Assembly: GCA_016946835.1 (NCBI GenBank)
Contig: JACVTC010000076.1
Span: 157,501-167,500 of the forward strand
Direction: 5' to 3'
Source of the DNA: Neocallimastix lanati (nom. inval.)
Lineage: Eukaryota > Neocallimastigomycota > Neocallimastigomycetes > Neocallimastigales > Neocallimastigaceae
DNA: 10,000 nucleotides
Position 1 is the stretch's first letter, and every line of letters begins with the position of its first letter. The notes under the pieces were generated by a model. That model made no database searches and was not told where the DNA came from. It saw only the letters and a program-made list of their open reading frames with translations. The position numbers and the translations under genes were made by a program. Shown piece after piece: positions 1 through 8,211 of this stretch.

Positions 1-483
1 AATTAATAATATTCAACTTTTTTTTTTTTTTTTTTAAAAAAAAGAAATATATATATATAATTTTTTATTATTTATTATTATTATTTTTTTTTTCTTTTTT
101 TTTTTTTTTTTTTTTTTTTTATACATATAAAAAAAAAATTAATATGATAAAATAAATTATTAATTTTAACTAAATTATTAATATTATATATATATATATA
201 TTTTTTTTTACAAATAATAAATAATTATTAATTAATTAAAATATGTTGATATGTTAGAAATTGAGATTATTGATATAAAACATAATTTTTATTATTATTA
301 TTATTATTGATAATAATAAATAAATAAATAAAAAAAAATATTGATAAATATTTACTTTAAGAAAAAAAAAATTATAATACTATTATATATATAGAGATGA
401 AATATATAATCTTAAATATAAATGATAATTACATATATAACAAATAAAAAAACAATAAAAAAATAAAAAAATTTTTTTTTTTC
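1..483. other. AT-rich 3' flank of the GATA gene
   Basis: No gene is seen. It contains a T run at 95-120, a (TA)n tract around 188-203, an ATT microsatellite at 289-308 and AATA repeats around 311-333. On the minus strand, AATAAA-like poly(A) signals downstream of the stop occur at 288-293, 71-76 and 64-69. In such AT-rich DNA these carry little weight, and the transcript end cannot be placed. Confidence 0.7.
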
Positions 484-3400
484 TTAATTTAATTTTTCTT
501 TTCCTTTTTCTTCAGATGAATCTTCATCTTCCTTCATGATAGTTTTTTCCTTTTTTGTTGCCTTTTTCTTTTTAATTTTCTTTTCTACTGTTTCTTGAGA
601 GTTGGTAGTAGTAGTAGTAGTAGTAGTTAATTCATTGGTAGTGATCGTAGTAGATGTAATGTTTGGAGTAGTAGTACTAGTACTAATACTAGTAGTAGTA
701 GTAGTAGTGGTATTGGCATTGGTATTGGTATTGGTATTGGAATCGGTATTTTCTTCAGAAAGTAATTCCTCTTCTTCCTTTTTATCTTTATTATTTATTT
801 TAGATTTTTTTACTTTAGTTTCAGAATCAGTTCCCTTTCTCTTCTTACTATTACTACTACCAGCTTTTCCTTCCCCATTATTATTATTATTATTTCTATG
901 ACGTTTTCTTGGTACACTTTTCTTTAGGGTTATTGGTCTGGAAGCCCCATTATGAAGAGTCTTATATAAACCACAAGCATTACATAAAGGATTACCTTCC
1001 TTATCACGACGCCATAATGGAGTAACGGTAGTTTTACAGTTACTACATTTAATCTTTTTTCTTTCACTATCATCAATATCCTTTCTAGAAGAATTTATAC
1101 GGTTAGTCTTTGGTCTTGGGCAATTATGAATCTTTTGGTATAATCCACAAGCATTACATAAAATTTCATCATTAGCCGAACGACGCCAAAGTGGTGTTTT
1201 GGTAACCTTACAGTTGGCACATTCGGTTTTTTGTGGAATGAGATGATATGGAGAATATAATAAACCATTATTACCAAAGAAACTTTGACCGTAAGGAGAA
1301 AGGAATCTGGAATATGGATTATAAAATAAATCCTTATTCTTTTTCTTATACCTTCTTTTAGTTCTTACAGGATTGGCATTATCATTGGTATTAGCATTAT
1401 CATTGGTATTAGCATTATCATTGGTATTAGCATTATCATTGGTATCCTTTTCTTTCTCCTTTTCACCTCCTTTTTCATCTTCCTTTTCAACGCCTTTCTT
1501 TTCTTCCTTTTCATCCTTTTCATCCTTTAAGGATTTCTTTTCTTCTAAAGACTTTTTATCTTCAAAAGTAGAGGTTTCGCCTTTTTCCTTGCTAATAACC
1601 TTTGTCTTTTCAAGATCAACCTCAACATCACTGTTATAATTATAGTATTCATTATGAGATTGATTTTGAATTTGATTTTGAGATTGATTTTGAATTTGAT
1701 TTTGAGATTGAATTTGAAACTGATTTTGAATTTGAATTTGAATCTGATTTTGAATTTGATTTTGAGATTGAATTTTAATCTGATTTTGAATCTGATCTTG
1801 AATTTGATTTTGAATTTGATTTTGAATTTGGATTTGATTTTGGATTTGAATTTGATTTTGATTTTGATTTGGGATTTGATTTTGGATTTGATTTTGGATT
1901 TGATTTTGATTTTGATTTTGGTTATGGTCAAGGTTAAGACCAAGACCAAGATCAACATTAATATCAACACCATTCTTTAAAAAGGGATGACCTTGAGCCA
2001 TTTCAGCCATCATGGAGATTTCCTTTCTTTGTTCTTGCTTTAAAAGGTCCATCTTCATACTTTCATTGGCAAAGAGAGGATTGACAAGGGGTTTTTGTTG
2101 TGGATCAAGATCACAAGAAGGAGTATTAGCGCTGGTATATTCGAGAGCTGATGGTGAAATGTAAAGAGGAACTTCGGATGGGAGAAGGGAAGCTTCTGAA
2201 TCTGGAATGGGAGCTACAACATCGGCAGGAGGAGGCACTTGAAGGTCACTGTTAACCTCTAATACTGGTGGTGGTGGTGGTGGTAGTGCTGGTATTTCTT
2301 CTGGAATTTGAATGGAAGGATCAACCATGGAGGGGTAAAGTAATTCATTGGAAGGAGGTACCATAGCATTTAATTTGGAAGCCTCTTGGGAAGCGACGAC
2401 GGAACGAACCTTTGCTTGAGTTTGAAGCAAGAGTTCATTATTTGATTTAGCGATTAAATTTGTCAACTTCTGTAATTCATCAAGCGATAATCGATTCGAT
2501 TTAATCATGGCCTCTATCGATTTAAAATTTGAGGAAGGAGGAGTAGTGTGGTTGAGATCATCGGAAAGAGGTTCAGCAGTAAAATTGGCGTCCGTCAGTG
2601 GTTCAGTTGCAAAGGATATATTTGAATTTAAGGGGTTGGTGGTGGTGGTAGAAATGGAGGAAGAAGTGGGAGTCATCATATTCGTAGTGGATAATAAGGA
2701 ACCATGGGTATCCGAGAAATCAAAGTGATTTAAACCGTACTCTCTACTTGAGGAATAGGATAATGGAGAAAATAGAGTGGCTGAAGAAACATTTTCAGTG
2801 GTGGATTTAATCAATGGAGCAGAATGATGACGAAAAACAGTAGAATTCATTGGAATAAAAGCAGAAGTCGTTGATGAGGTAGAAGAAGATCCGAGGGAAG
2901 AGGAACGTAGGTTATCACCTCTTCTCATAAAAATATCATTAATTCCTTCTGGATTAGTAGTTGGATGATTAAAGATATCTTGTTGACGAGATTCTAAATT
3001 TACATCAAAAAAGTAGTTGTAGAATTGATTTTCAAATTTATTCTCATTTAATTTTTTGGTTGAAGGGATGATCGAATGATTTTCATTATCTACAATAGGA
3101 TAAAAGTTGTCATAAAGATTATTACTATTATTATGATGATGCTGGCGACGATGATTAATATTAGAATTTGGATTATTCTGACGACGGCTGTAATCATTGT
3201 TTTGCGATGGGACTCTAAGGAAATTAGCGTTTACATTACTATTTCCTGGAGTAGTCGTCGTAGTAGAGGGATGAAGTTGAGCTAAAAAAGAGGATGGATT
3301 AGATTCTTCTAAAGTAAAAGGTAAAGTAGTTCTCGAATTAATAGCAGTAGGTTTAGAATCCGAAGTAACAACGGGTAAATCATTGAAGAATAGAACATCA

Positions 3401-3813
3401 TGATTAATATTTGGAGTATTGTATCCTAAAGTATTAGTAGTGGCAGCAGTTGAAATTGAATAGGAAGAACGTGAAGTAGAAGCTTTAGTAGTTCTAGTAG
3501 AAATCATCTTAGTAGCAGTTTCCTCTGATGAGTCAAAATTACTTAACGAAGAAGAACTTTTTGGAGATGGATAAACGTGAGGTGGTGATAAAGGTAAATC
3601 ACTTTTATTAATAAAATTTAATTTATTGTTTTCAATCAATCTATCTTTTTGATATCCAACAATTCCGTTCTTTTGATTTTGATTATATGAATAAGAATTC
3701 ATTAATTGTGAATACAAATTATCCATATCTTTTTTATTATCAAAAGTCTTTTCAATTAAATTTTTATTATATAGTATATCACTCGTTCTATGATTAATGA
3801 TCACCGTATCCAT
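484..3813 (-). CDS. Two-finger GATA-type zinc finger transcription factor, low-complexity rich
   Basis: Predicted nuclear DNA-binding regulator of 1109 residues in a single open frame, TAA stop at 484-486. The first ATG (3811-3813) has A at -3 and A-rich DNA before it. Order: Ser/Thr/Asn-rich N-terminus (about 1-430) with aromatic-acidic patches near 233-242 and 264-274; likely helical segment (432-475); Pro run (511-516); alternating X-Gln tract (631-718); Lys/Glu-rich region (735-790); four TNDNAN repeats (791-814); basic KRRYKKKNK (819-827); GATA fingers with Cys 865/868/886/889 and 923/926/944/947; basic tail with PRKRHR (968-973) and KKRK (990-993); Thr-rich stretch (about 1027-1071); Lys/Glu-rich end. 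Both fingers keep TPLWRR and [12 protein letters not shown] factors bind WGATAR sites; these targets are unknown. Fungal two-finger iron repressors (Urbs1/SreA/Fep1 type) have a Cys-rich linker that is absent here, so no symbol is given. No intron is needed, but a 5' UTR intron cannot be excluded. Confidence 0.93.
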   Translation of the reverse strand: MDTVIINHRTSDILYNKNLIEKTFDNKKDMDNLYSQLMNSYSYNQNQKNGIVGYQKDRLIENNKLNFINKSDLPLSPPHVYPSPKSSSSLSNFDSSEETATKMISTRTTKASTSRSSYSISTAATTNTLGYNTPNINHDVLFFNDLPVVTSDSKPTAINSRTTLPFTLEESNPSSFLAQLHPSTTTTTPGNSNVNANFLRVPSQNNDYSRRQNNPNSNINHRRQHHHNNSNNLYDNFYPIVDNENHSIIPSTKKLNENKFENQFYNYFFDVNLESRQQDIFNHPTTNPEGINDIFMRRGDNLRSSSLGSSSTSSTTSAFIPMNSTVFRHHSAPLIKSTTENVSSATLFSPLSYSSSREYGLNHFDFSDTHGSLLSTTNMMTPTSSSISTTTTNPLNSNISFATEPLTDANFTAEPLSDDLNHTTPPSSNFKSIEAMIKSNRLSLDELQKLTNLIAKSNNELLLQTQAKVRSVVASQEASKLNAMVPPSNELLYPSMVDPSIQIPEEIPALPPPPPPVLEVNSDLQVPPPADVVAPIPDSEASLLPSEVPLYISPSALEYTSANTPSCDLDPQQKPLVNPLFANESMKMDLLKQEQRKEISMMAEMAQGHPFLKNGVDINVDLGLGLNLDHNQNQNQNQIQNQIQNQIPNQNQNQIQIQNQIQIQNQIQNQIQDQIQNQIKIQSQNQIQNQIQIQIQNQFQIQSQNQIQNQSQNQIQNQSHNEYYNYNSDVEVDLEKTKVISKEKGETSTFEDKKSLEEKKSLKDEKDEKEEKKGVEKEDEKGGEKEKEKDTNDNANTNDNANTNDNANTNDNANPVRTKRRYKKKNKDLFYNPYSRFLSPYGQSFFGNNGLLYSPYHLIPQKTECANCKVTKTPLWRRSANDEILCNACGLYQKIHNCPRPKTNRINSSRKDIDDSERKKIKCSNCKTTVTPLWRRDKEGNPLCNACGLYKTLHNGASRPITLKKSVPRKRHRNNNNNNGEGKAGSSNSKKRKGTDSETKVKKSKINNKDKKEEEELLSEENTDSNTNTNTNANTTTTTTTSISTSTTTPNITSTTITTNELTTTTTTTTNSQETVEKKIKKKKATKKEKTIMKEDEDSSEEKGKEKLN
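600..735 (-). repeat. Thr/Asn-rich coding microsatellite (about residues 1027-1071)
   Basis: Triplet repeats read as AGT/GGT units on the plus strand encode runs of seven and eight Thr, preceded by alternating Asn-Thr. The stretch lies in the C-terminal tail after the zinc fingers and is likely disordered. Confidence 0.85.
973..1047 (-). other. GATA zinc finger 2 (residues 923-947)
   Basis: Second zinc-binding module, cysteines at residues 923, 926, 944 and 947, again CX2CX17CX2C with TPLWRR and LCNACGLY. It is followed by a strongly basic arm, SRPITLKK then PRKRHR, equivalent to the C-terminal arm that contacts DNA in known GATA factors. The linker from finger 1 is 33 residues with a single cysteine (898). 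Between the last cysteine and the RP of the arm there is one residue more than the usual fungal form, and Thr952 sits where Lys is usual. Confidence 0.95.
1147..1221 (-). other. GATA zinc finger 1 (residues 865-889)
   Basis: First zinc-binding module of the GATA factor. It has CX2CX17CX2C with cysteines at residues 865, 868, 886 and 889, the core TPLWRR, and the CNACGLY helix start. The following tail ([13 protein letters not shown]) has standard length, 12 residues from the last cysteine to the second Pro. The 17-residue loop is the fungal/animal class, not the plant 18-residue class. In two-finger proteins an N-terminal finger often modulates binding or contacts partners; that role here is inferred. 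Confidence 0.95.
1372..1443 (-). repeat. Four tandem 18-bp units encoding TNDNAN (residues 791-814)
   Basis: Four directly adjacent 18-bp units, identical except for one base (an Ala codon GCC in the last unit and GCT in the others). They encode TNDNAN four times. The array lies between the Lys/Glu-rich region and the basic KRRYKKKNK segment that leads into finger 1. The near-identity points to recent expansion, and copy number is likely to vary between strains. Confidence 0.93.
1444..1608 (-). other. Lys/Glu-rich charged segment (residues 736-790)
   Basis: A highly charged stretch with few hydrophobic residues, alternating Lys and Glu/Asp blocks such as [10 protein letters not shown]. It is probably a disordered or single charged-helix spacer between the X-Gln tract and the zinc fingers. 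No recognised domain is visible in it. Confidence 0.75.
1660..1923 (-). repeat. Alternating X-Gln coding repeat (residues 631-718)
   Basis: A degenerate hexanucleotide tract inside the gene encodes about 88 residues in which almost every second residue is Gln (CAA). The other position is Asn (AAT), Ile (ATT) or Ser (TCT), with single Phe, Pro, Asp and Lys exceptions. On the plus strand it reads as interleaved TTGATT, TTGAAT and TTGAGA units. It is probably disordered or aggregation-prone. Other frames through the tract are also stop-free, which is why spurious ORFs cover it. Confidence 0.9.
2388..2526 (-). other. Predicted helical segment (residues 430-475)
   Basis: The only stretch outside the zinc fingers with balanced composition. 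It begins [18 protein letters not shown] and continues through a Leu-rich run (Leu 442, 444, 447, 450, 453, 461-463) to about Ser475, with spacing compatible with an amphipathic helix. It could be a protein-interaction element. No named domain is recognised; the call rests on residue pattern only. Confidence 0.45.
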
Positions 3814-3942
3814 AATATTTTTTTTTTCCTTTAATATTGTTGGTTTCTAAATTAATATAATAATATTTTTTACCTTTTACAAAAATTTTATATATATATA
3901 TATCTGTGTTGTTTTTACGTTATATATATATATATATATATT
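3814..3942 (-). promoter_or_regulatory. Upstream region of the GATA gene with A-rich leader and (TA)n tracts
   Basis: On the coding strand the ATG is preceded by an A-rich leader, then by (TA)n tracts at 3889-3903 and 3921-3941, about 75-90 and 108-128 bases upstream of the start. Either could serve as a TATA element or be a plain microsatellite. A TTTAG acceptor-like sequence lies near 3846-3850 on the minus strand, so a 5' UTR intron is possible. The transcription start is not determinable. Confidence 0.3.
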
Positions 3943-6463
3943 TAATTCTTTTTAAAATATTTTTCAAATCTTGAAAATTTTATTAAAATTCGTTAGAGTA
4001 AGGTATAAATATGAGTGTGTATAAATAATAAATAAATTATGATAATTTTTTTTTTAGTAATTATTGGTTAAGTTATTTTAATATTTATGAAATGTCGTTT
4101 TTCAATCTTTTTTTTTTTTTTTTTTTTTTAATTTGGTATTATAAAAATATTTGAATAAGTAAGGTGTATATTTAACATTCATATATAGTATATATTATTG
4201 TACAAAACAAAATGTTATATATATATATATATATATAATTTCTTTTTTTATAAAAAATAAAATAAAAAAATATATTATTTTTAAAAACTATTATTACAGT
4301 AAAATAATTAAAACTAAAGTTAAAAAGTATTACATTAATTTTTTTTTTGTATTATATTTGAAAAAAATACTATTTGTATATAATATTTATAATAATATAT
4401 AAAGTTTCTGTATATTATTTATAATAGAAATACGATTATTTTTCAATATATTGAGTGGTTAAATAATAAATAATAAAATAAAAACTATTTTTAATATATG
4501 CAATATGAAAAAAAAAATTTTTTTTTAATAAACTATAAATTTTTTTTTTAATAAACTATAATTTTTTTTTTTTTATTAAATAAGTTATCTGCGTATTAAG
4601 TTATTAATGTACGTTGTATAGAGATAATATTTAATAAGAGTACTGAAAAATTTTAACATACTATTAGATATTATTCAAATTATTATTAAAAGTATAATTA
4701 TTTAATATATTACTTATAAAAATTAATAAATTTTTATATGTATGAATAAATATCTATTATAAAAAAAAAAAAAATTTTTTTTGTTGAATGATTAACAATA
4801 ATTAAATTAGAAAATTAAAAGTTGCTTTTTTTTTTATTATATTAAATGTGAAAATGAATGTCTTTTAAATATAATAATAATAGCGCTTATTGTGTATTAT
4901 TTATAAATCACAACGGTTTTAAATAATTACAATAAAATTATTAAAAGAAATAAAATATATAAGATGGATTAAACAATTTAAAAATTATAATAATAATTTT
5001 TTAAAAAGTAAATTAATATATATTTTTATTTCTTTATATTAAATTAAAAATTAAATTAAAGGTTTACTCTTTTTTTTTTTATTTTAATATTGTTTATTTC
5101 TAATAGTATAAGATTGTTTTTATTGTATAAGAAAAAAAAGTGTTGTTTGGTTTATGTATCTATTGTACTTTTAAAACAAAAAAAAAATATTTTAATACAA
5201 AGAAAAATTTGATAGTTTCTTTTTTATCTTTTTTTTTTTTTTTTTTTTTTTTTTTTGGAAAATATTTAATAATAATAATAAAATAGAATAAGCATATATA
5301 AAAAAAAACTTTTATTTATGTATTTTATTTATTATTATTATAAGGTGTATACGGTTTTTATAATAATATATATTTTTTGAATAAAAATAAAATTAACTAC
5401 TTTTATGATATTATTGTCTTTAATATTTTTTATGTTTAAATTTTTTTAAAAAAAATAATAAAAACAAAATAGTGAGTAGTAATTATTTTTTACAATAAAA
5501 AAATAAATACTTTTTTTTTTTTATTATTAAATTTTATTCTTTTATATTTATATATATATATAATTTCTTTTTTTTTTTTTTTTATCATAAAAAAAGCGAT
5601 TTAAATAAATTTTTATTTATTTTTATATTTTAAAAAAAAAAATAACCAAAGAAAAATAGAATTTTTTTTTTTTTTTGAATGGAATTTTTCTTTGTATTTA
5701 TACTTTTTTTTTTATTTTTATTTTTTAAAAAAAAAATTATATTTATATTATTTACATATATATATTTTTTTTTTACATATAAATTACTTAAGAAAATTAT
5801 TATGAAATTATTATGAAATTATTAAATAAATAAATTAATAAATAATAAAAAATTAAAGTTAATTAAAATTAAAATTAAAAAATAAATAAAATTTTATGAA
5901 TAGTAATATATGGGCAATATATTAAATCTATTCATTAATTATAAAGGATTACCTTATTTATAAAAATATTCAATATTAAATAAAAAGTCATAAATTTTTT
6001 ATTTTATTATTATTTAAAATTTATTTATTTATTTATTATTCATTTATTCATTTAATGACTATTTTAAAAATCTTTTTTTTTTTTTTTTTATTAAATAATT
6101 TATGACAATTTTAACTTATTTATTTTTTATTATTATTTAAATTTTAATAATGATTGAATAATTAATTAAAAATATTTGAAATATTTATAAATAATGATGT
6201 TATAAAATGTATATATATAATATTTTAGTTTAAATAGTTTATATATAAAAAAAAAAACAAAAAAAAATATATATATATAAATATATAAATATATAAATAT
6301 ATATAAATATAAAAAGATATAAAAAAAGATTCTACTATGTAAAATTTTAAATAATAATAAAACCATTCACAATTATTTCTATAGATGGATACTTTCATAT
6401 ATTTTTATATCATTAATAATAATTAAATAATTAATAATTAATAATAATAATTAAATAATAAAT
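3943..6463. other. Gene-free AT-rich spacer
   Basis: I see no coding region, tRNA or rRNA on either strand. The stretch is dominated by homopolymers (T runs at 4108-4129 and 5229-5256), (AT)n (4218-4235), a 22-bp tandem duplication at 4518-4561, an 11-bp tandem repeat at 5794-5823, an 11-bp inverted repeat (5647-5657 with 5684-5694), a 10-bp inverted repeat (5987-5996 with 6097-6106) and ATATATAA units near 6266-6310. Open frames here are short and hold only residues from AT-only codons. Confidence 0.75.
4518..4561. repeat. 22-bp tandem duplication
   Basis: Two adjacent copies of a T run of 9-10 bases followed by AATAAACTATAA, the second immediately followed by a third T run. The non-homopolymer part is shared by the two copies, so this is more than a T tract. 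Confidence 0.7.
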
Positions 6464-6539
6464 AAGAAAAAATAAAATAAAACTTTTTGTATTAATATAG
6501 ATTTATATTAATATAGAAAGTTTTATTTTTTTTTTTTTT
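6464..6539 (+). repeat. Long near-perfect hairpin with 4-base loop
   Basis: The inner arms 6474-6499 and 6504-6529 form 26 consecutive pairs around the loop GATT (6500-6503). The stem continues through one T-T mismatch (6473/6530) for nine more pairs out to 6464/6539. All non-Watson-Crick pairs in the stem (6487/6516, 6489/6514, 6466/6537) are G-U wobbles if the plus strand is transcribed, but A-C mismatches on the minus strand. Function is unknown: it could be a foldback element, an RNA hairpin or a chance structure in AT-rich DNA. Confidence 0.7.
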
Positions 6540-6898
6540 CTTAAAAAAGAAAACAGAATAGAAGAAAAATAACTTCTAAATTCGTATTTTATTAAAATAT
6601 TTTTTAATATAAAAAAAAAATGAAAAAAAAAAAAAAAAAAAGTGGTTCACTTTTAGTTATATAGGGTCAAAAAAAAAAAAAAAAAAATGAAAAATAATTG
6701 AAAAACTGTAAAGTTGAATAGGAACAGGATTGATAAAATTATTTTTGTTTTATAAATTTTATACCTATATAAAATATAAATGAAATAATGATTTTATATA
6801 TAATAATGACTCTTTTTTTTTTCCTCATTCTCTCTGTTTTACTTTCTCATTATTTTATTTTTATTATTATTTTATATATTTATTATTATTATTAATTA

Positions 6899-6974
6899 TT
6901 AAATTATTTATTATTATTATTTATTATTAAATTATTTATTATTATTATTTATTATTAAATTATTTATTATTATT
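6899..6974. repeat. 28-bp tandem repeat, 2.7 copies
   Basis: Units at 6899-6926, 6927-6954 and a partial third at 6955-6974 are identical. Each starts TTAAATTATT and continues with ATT triplets. The array stops where the sequence turns to CCATTATTGC. Confidence 0.85.
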
Positions 6975-7504
6975 CCATTATTGCAACTCTTTTATCCGTT
7001 AACTGATATGAAACCTATTAATTTTTATTTTTATATTATATAACCATTAGATATTATATAAATCTTATTCTTTATTATTACTATTTTTCCATTTGAATTG
7101 CTTTTTTTTTTTTTTTTTTTTTTTTTTGCTCTCATAGAGTATAATATATGAAAACTATAATATTCTTATATGGACACTAATTTAATTTTGAATTGAATTG
7201 AATCTTCTAAATTTTAAAATTTGAATAATTCCTTATTTAATAACTAATTAAAAATAATATAAAAATATTTATTAAAAAAAAAAAAAAAAAAAAAAAAGAA
7301 AAAAAAGAATAATTCTAAAATAATAAATAAATTATTATAGATAATTATTAATTATTAATTATTTATATTATTTATTATTTATTAAATAGTAAATAGTAAA
7401 TAATTATTACTCTTAATATCTATATTTGAATTATTTTATTTAATAGAAAAAAAATATTATTTAGAATCCATACTTTAATATTTATTATTCTTTAATTAAT
7501 TATG

Positions 7505-7507
<3 letters not shown>

Positions 7508-7561
<54 letters not shown>

Positions 7562-7591
7562 ATTATTATTATTATTATTGTTGTTGTTGTT
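7508..7591. repeat. (ATT)n microsatellite ending in GTT units
   Basis: A pure ATT/TTA triplet run of about 45 bases, then an AATTAT interruption, then further ATT units passing into four GTT units. It is a simple sequence repeat with no sign of coding. Confidence 0.9.
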
Positions 7592-7905
7592 ATTAAATAA
7601 TATATTTATTAGAAATTAATAAATTTTTTTTTCTCAATATATATATTGAATTTCTATTGAATTGACCTCCTACCATATATTCATCATATATACTATATAT
7701 AAATTAATATGCACATTAAGAAAATGAAAACTTTGTTATTTATTTTTATAAAAGCAAATTTATTTGTATTAAATTTATTTAATATAAAGTTTTAATATAC
7801 GCATAGTACCATTCATAAAAATAAATAACAATCCTTTAGGTCAAATAATAATAACATATCCATCGTTTATAATAAAATGACTCTCTATAGTTATTATTAC
7901 TACTA

Positions 7906-8157
7906 ATGCTATTAAAAATTATTATTACTGCTATTAATATTATTAATATTAATGTTATTATTAATTGTACTAACAGTAATAATATTAATATTAATGTTAT
8001 TAATTGTATTAATAATATTAATATTAATGTTATTATTAATTGTATTAATAGTAATAATATTAATGTTATTAATTGTATTATTATTAATTGTATTAATATT
8101 ATTAATTGTATTATTATTAATATTATTATTAATTGTTCTAATATATTATTAATTTCA
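7906..8157. repeat. Degenerate ATT/AAT triplet array with 75/69-bp higher-order period
   Basis: About 250 bases of triplets, mostly ATT and AAT in constant phase with interspersed GTT, TGT and AGT. The run beginning GTTATTATTAATTGTA at 7954 recurs at 8029 (75 bp apart). The shorter GTTATTAATTGTATTA at 7996 recurs at 8065 (69 bp apart, one ATTAAT hexamer fewer). Stop-free frames on both strands follow from this composition, so I do not call a gene. Confidence 0.75.
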
Positions 8158-8181
8158 TGAATAGTATTAATATTATTTATA

Positions 8182-8211
8182 ATGAAAGAAGCAAAAAGAA
8201 AATACAAATGA
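8182..8211 (+). pseudogene. Possible gene-end remnant reading MKEAKRKYK-stop
   Basis: A short non-AT-tract segment, open from 8161, ends KEAKRKYK with a TGA stop (8209-8211). Bases 8183-8209 match 9002-9028 on the opposite strand at 25 of 27 positions, and both copies stop directly after the YK. It could be the decayed 3' end of a duplicated gene or part of a dispersed repeat. It is too short to name. Confidence 0.3.

Larger units (their letters stand above)
6540..7905. other. Gene-free AT-rich spacer with microsatellites
   Basis: No gene is seen. It holds A runs at 6623-6641, 6669-6687 and 7274-7297, a T run at 7102-7127, a pyrimidine-rich patch near 6811-6850, the 28-bp tandem repeat at 6899-6974, a TTGAA pentamer array near 7188-7203, the ATT/GTT microsatellite at 7508-7591, and a 16-bp perfect palindrome at 7634-7649. 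Slightly less AT-rich islands at 6642-6668, 6700-6735 and 6975-7015 show no open frame of note. Confidence 0.7.

Noticed and set aside
865-1230. Assignment as SreA/Urbs1/Fep1 iron-siderophore repressor
   Set aside because: The two fingers invite it, but the Cys-rich linker segment typical of that family is absent (one Cys in 33 residues). No symbol is given.
1545-1980. Open frames on both strands across the X-Gln tract (Lys-Ile or Leu-Ile-Asn repeats)
   Set aside because: They are shadows of a stop-free hexamer microsatellite inside the GATA gene. The gene's own frame carries the zinc fingers and continues on both sides.
3840-3900. 5' UTR intron ending at a TTTAG on the minus strand
   Set aside because: An acceptor-like sequence exists near 3846-3850, but no convincing donor or branch site can be told from AT-rich background.
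6166-6366. Minus-strand frame of 66 codons rich in Phe/Tyr/Ile
   Set aside because: It consists of TA and A-run microsatellites translated by chance; its composition is the same as the surrounding spacer.
7508-7591. CRISPR array or telomere-like repeat
   Set aside because: These are simple triplets without spacers. No TTAGGG-type repeat and no repeat-spacer pattern is present anywhere in the window.
7836-8207. Minus-strand frame of 123 codons rich in Ile/Leu
   Set aside because: It is produced by the ATT/AAT triplet array. It has no conserved motif and no balanced codon use, so it is not called as a membrane protein.
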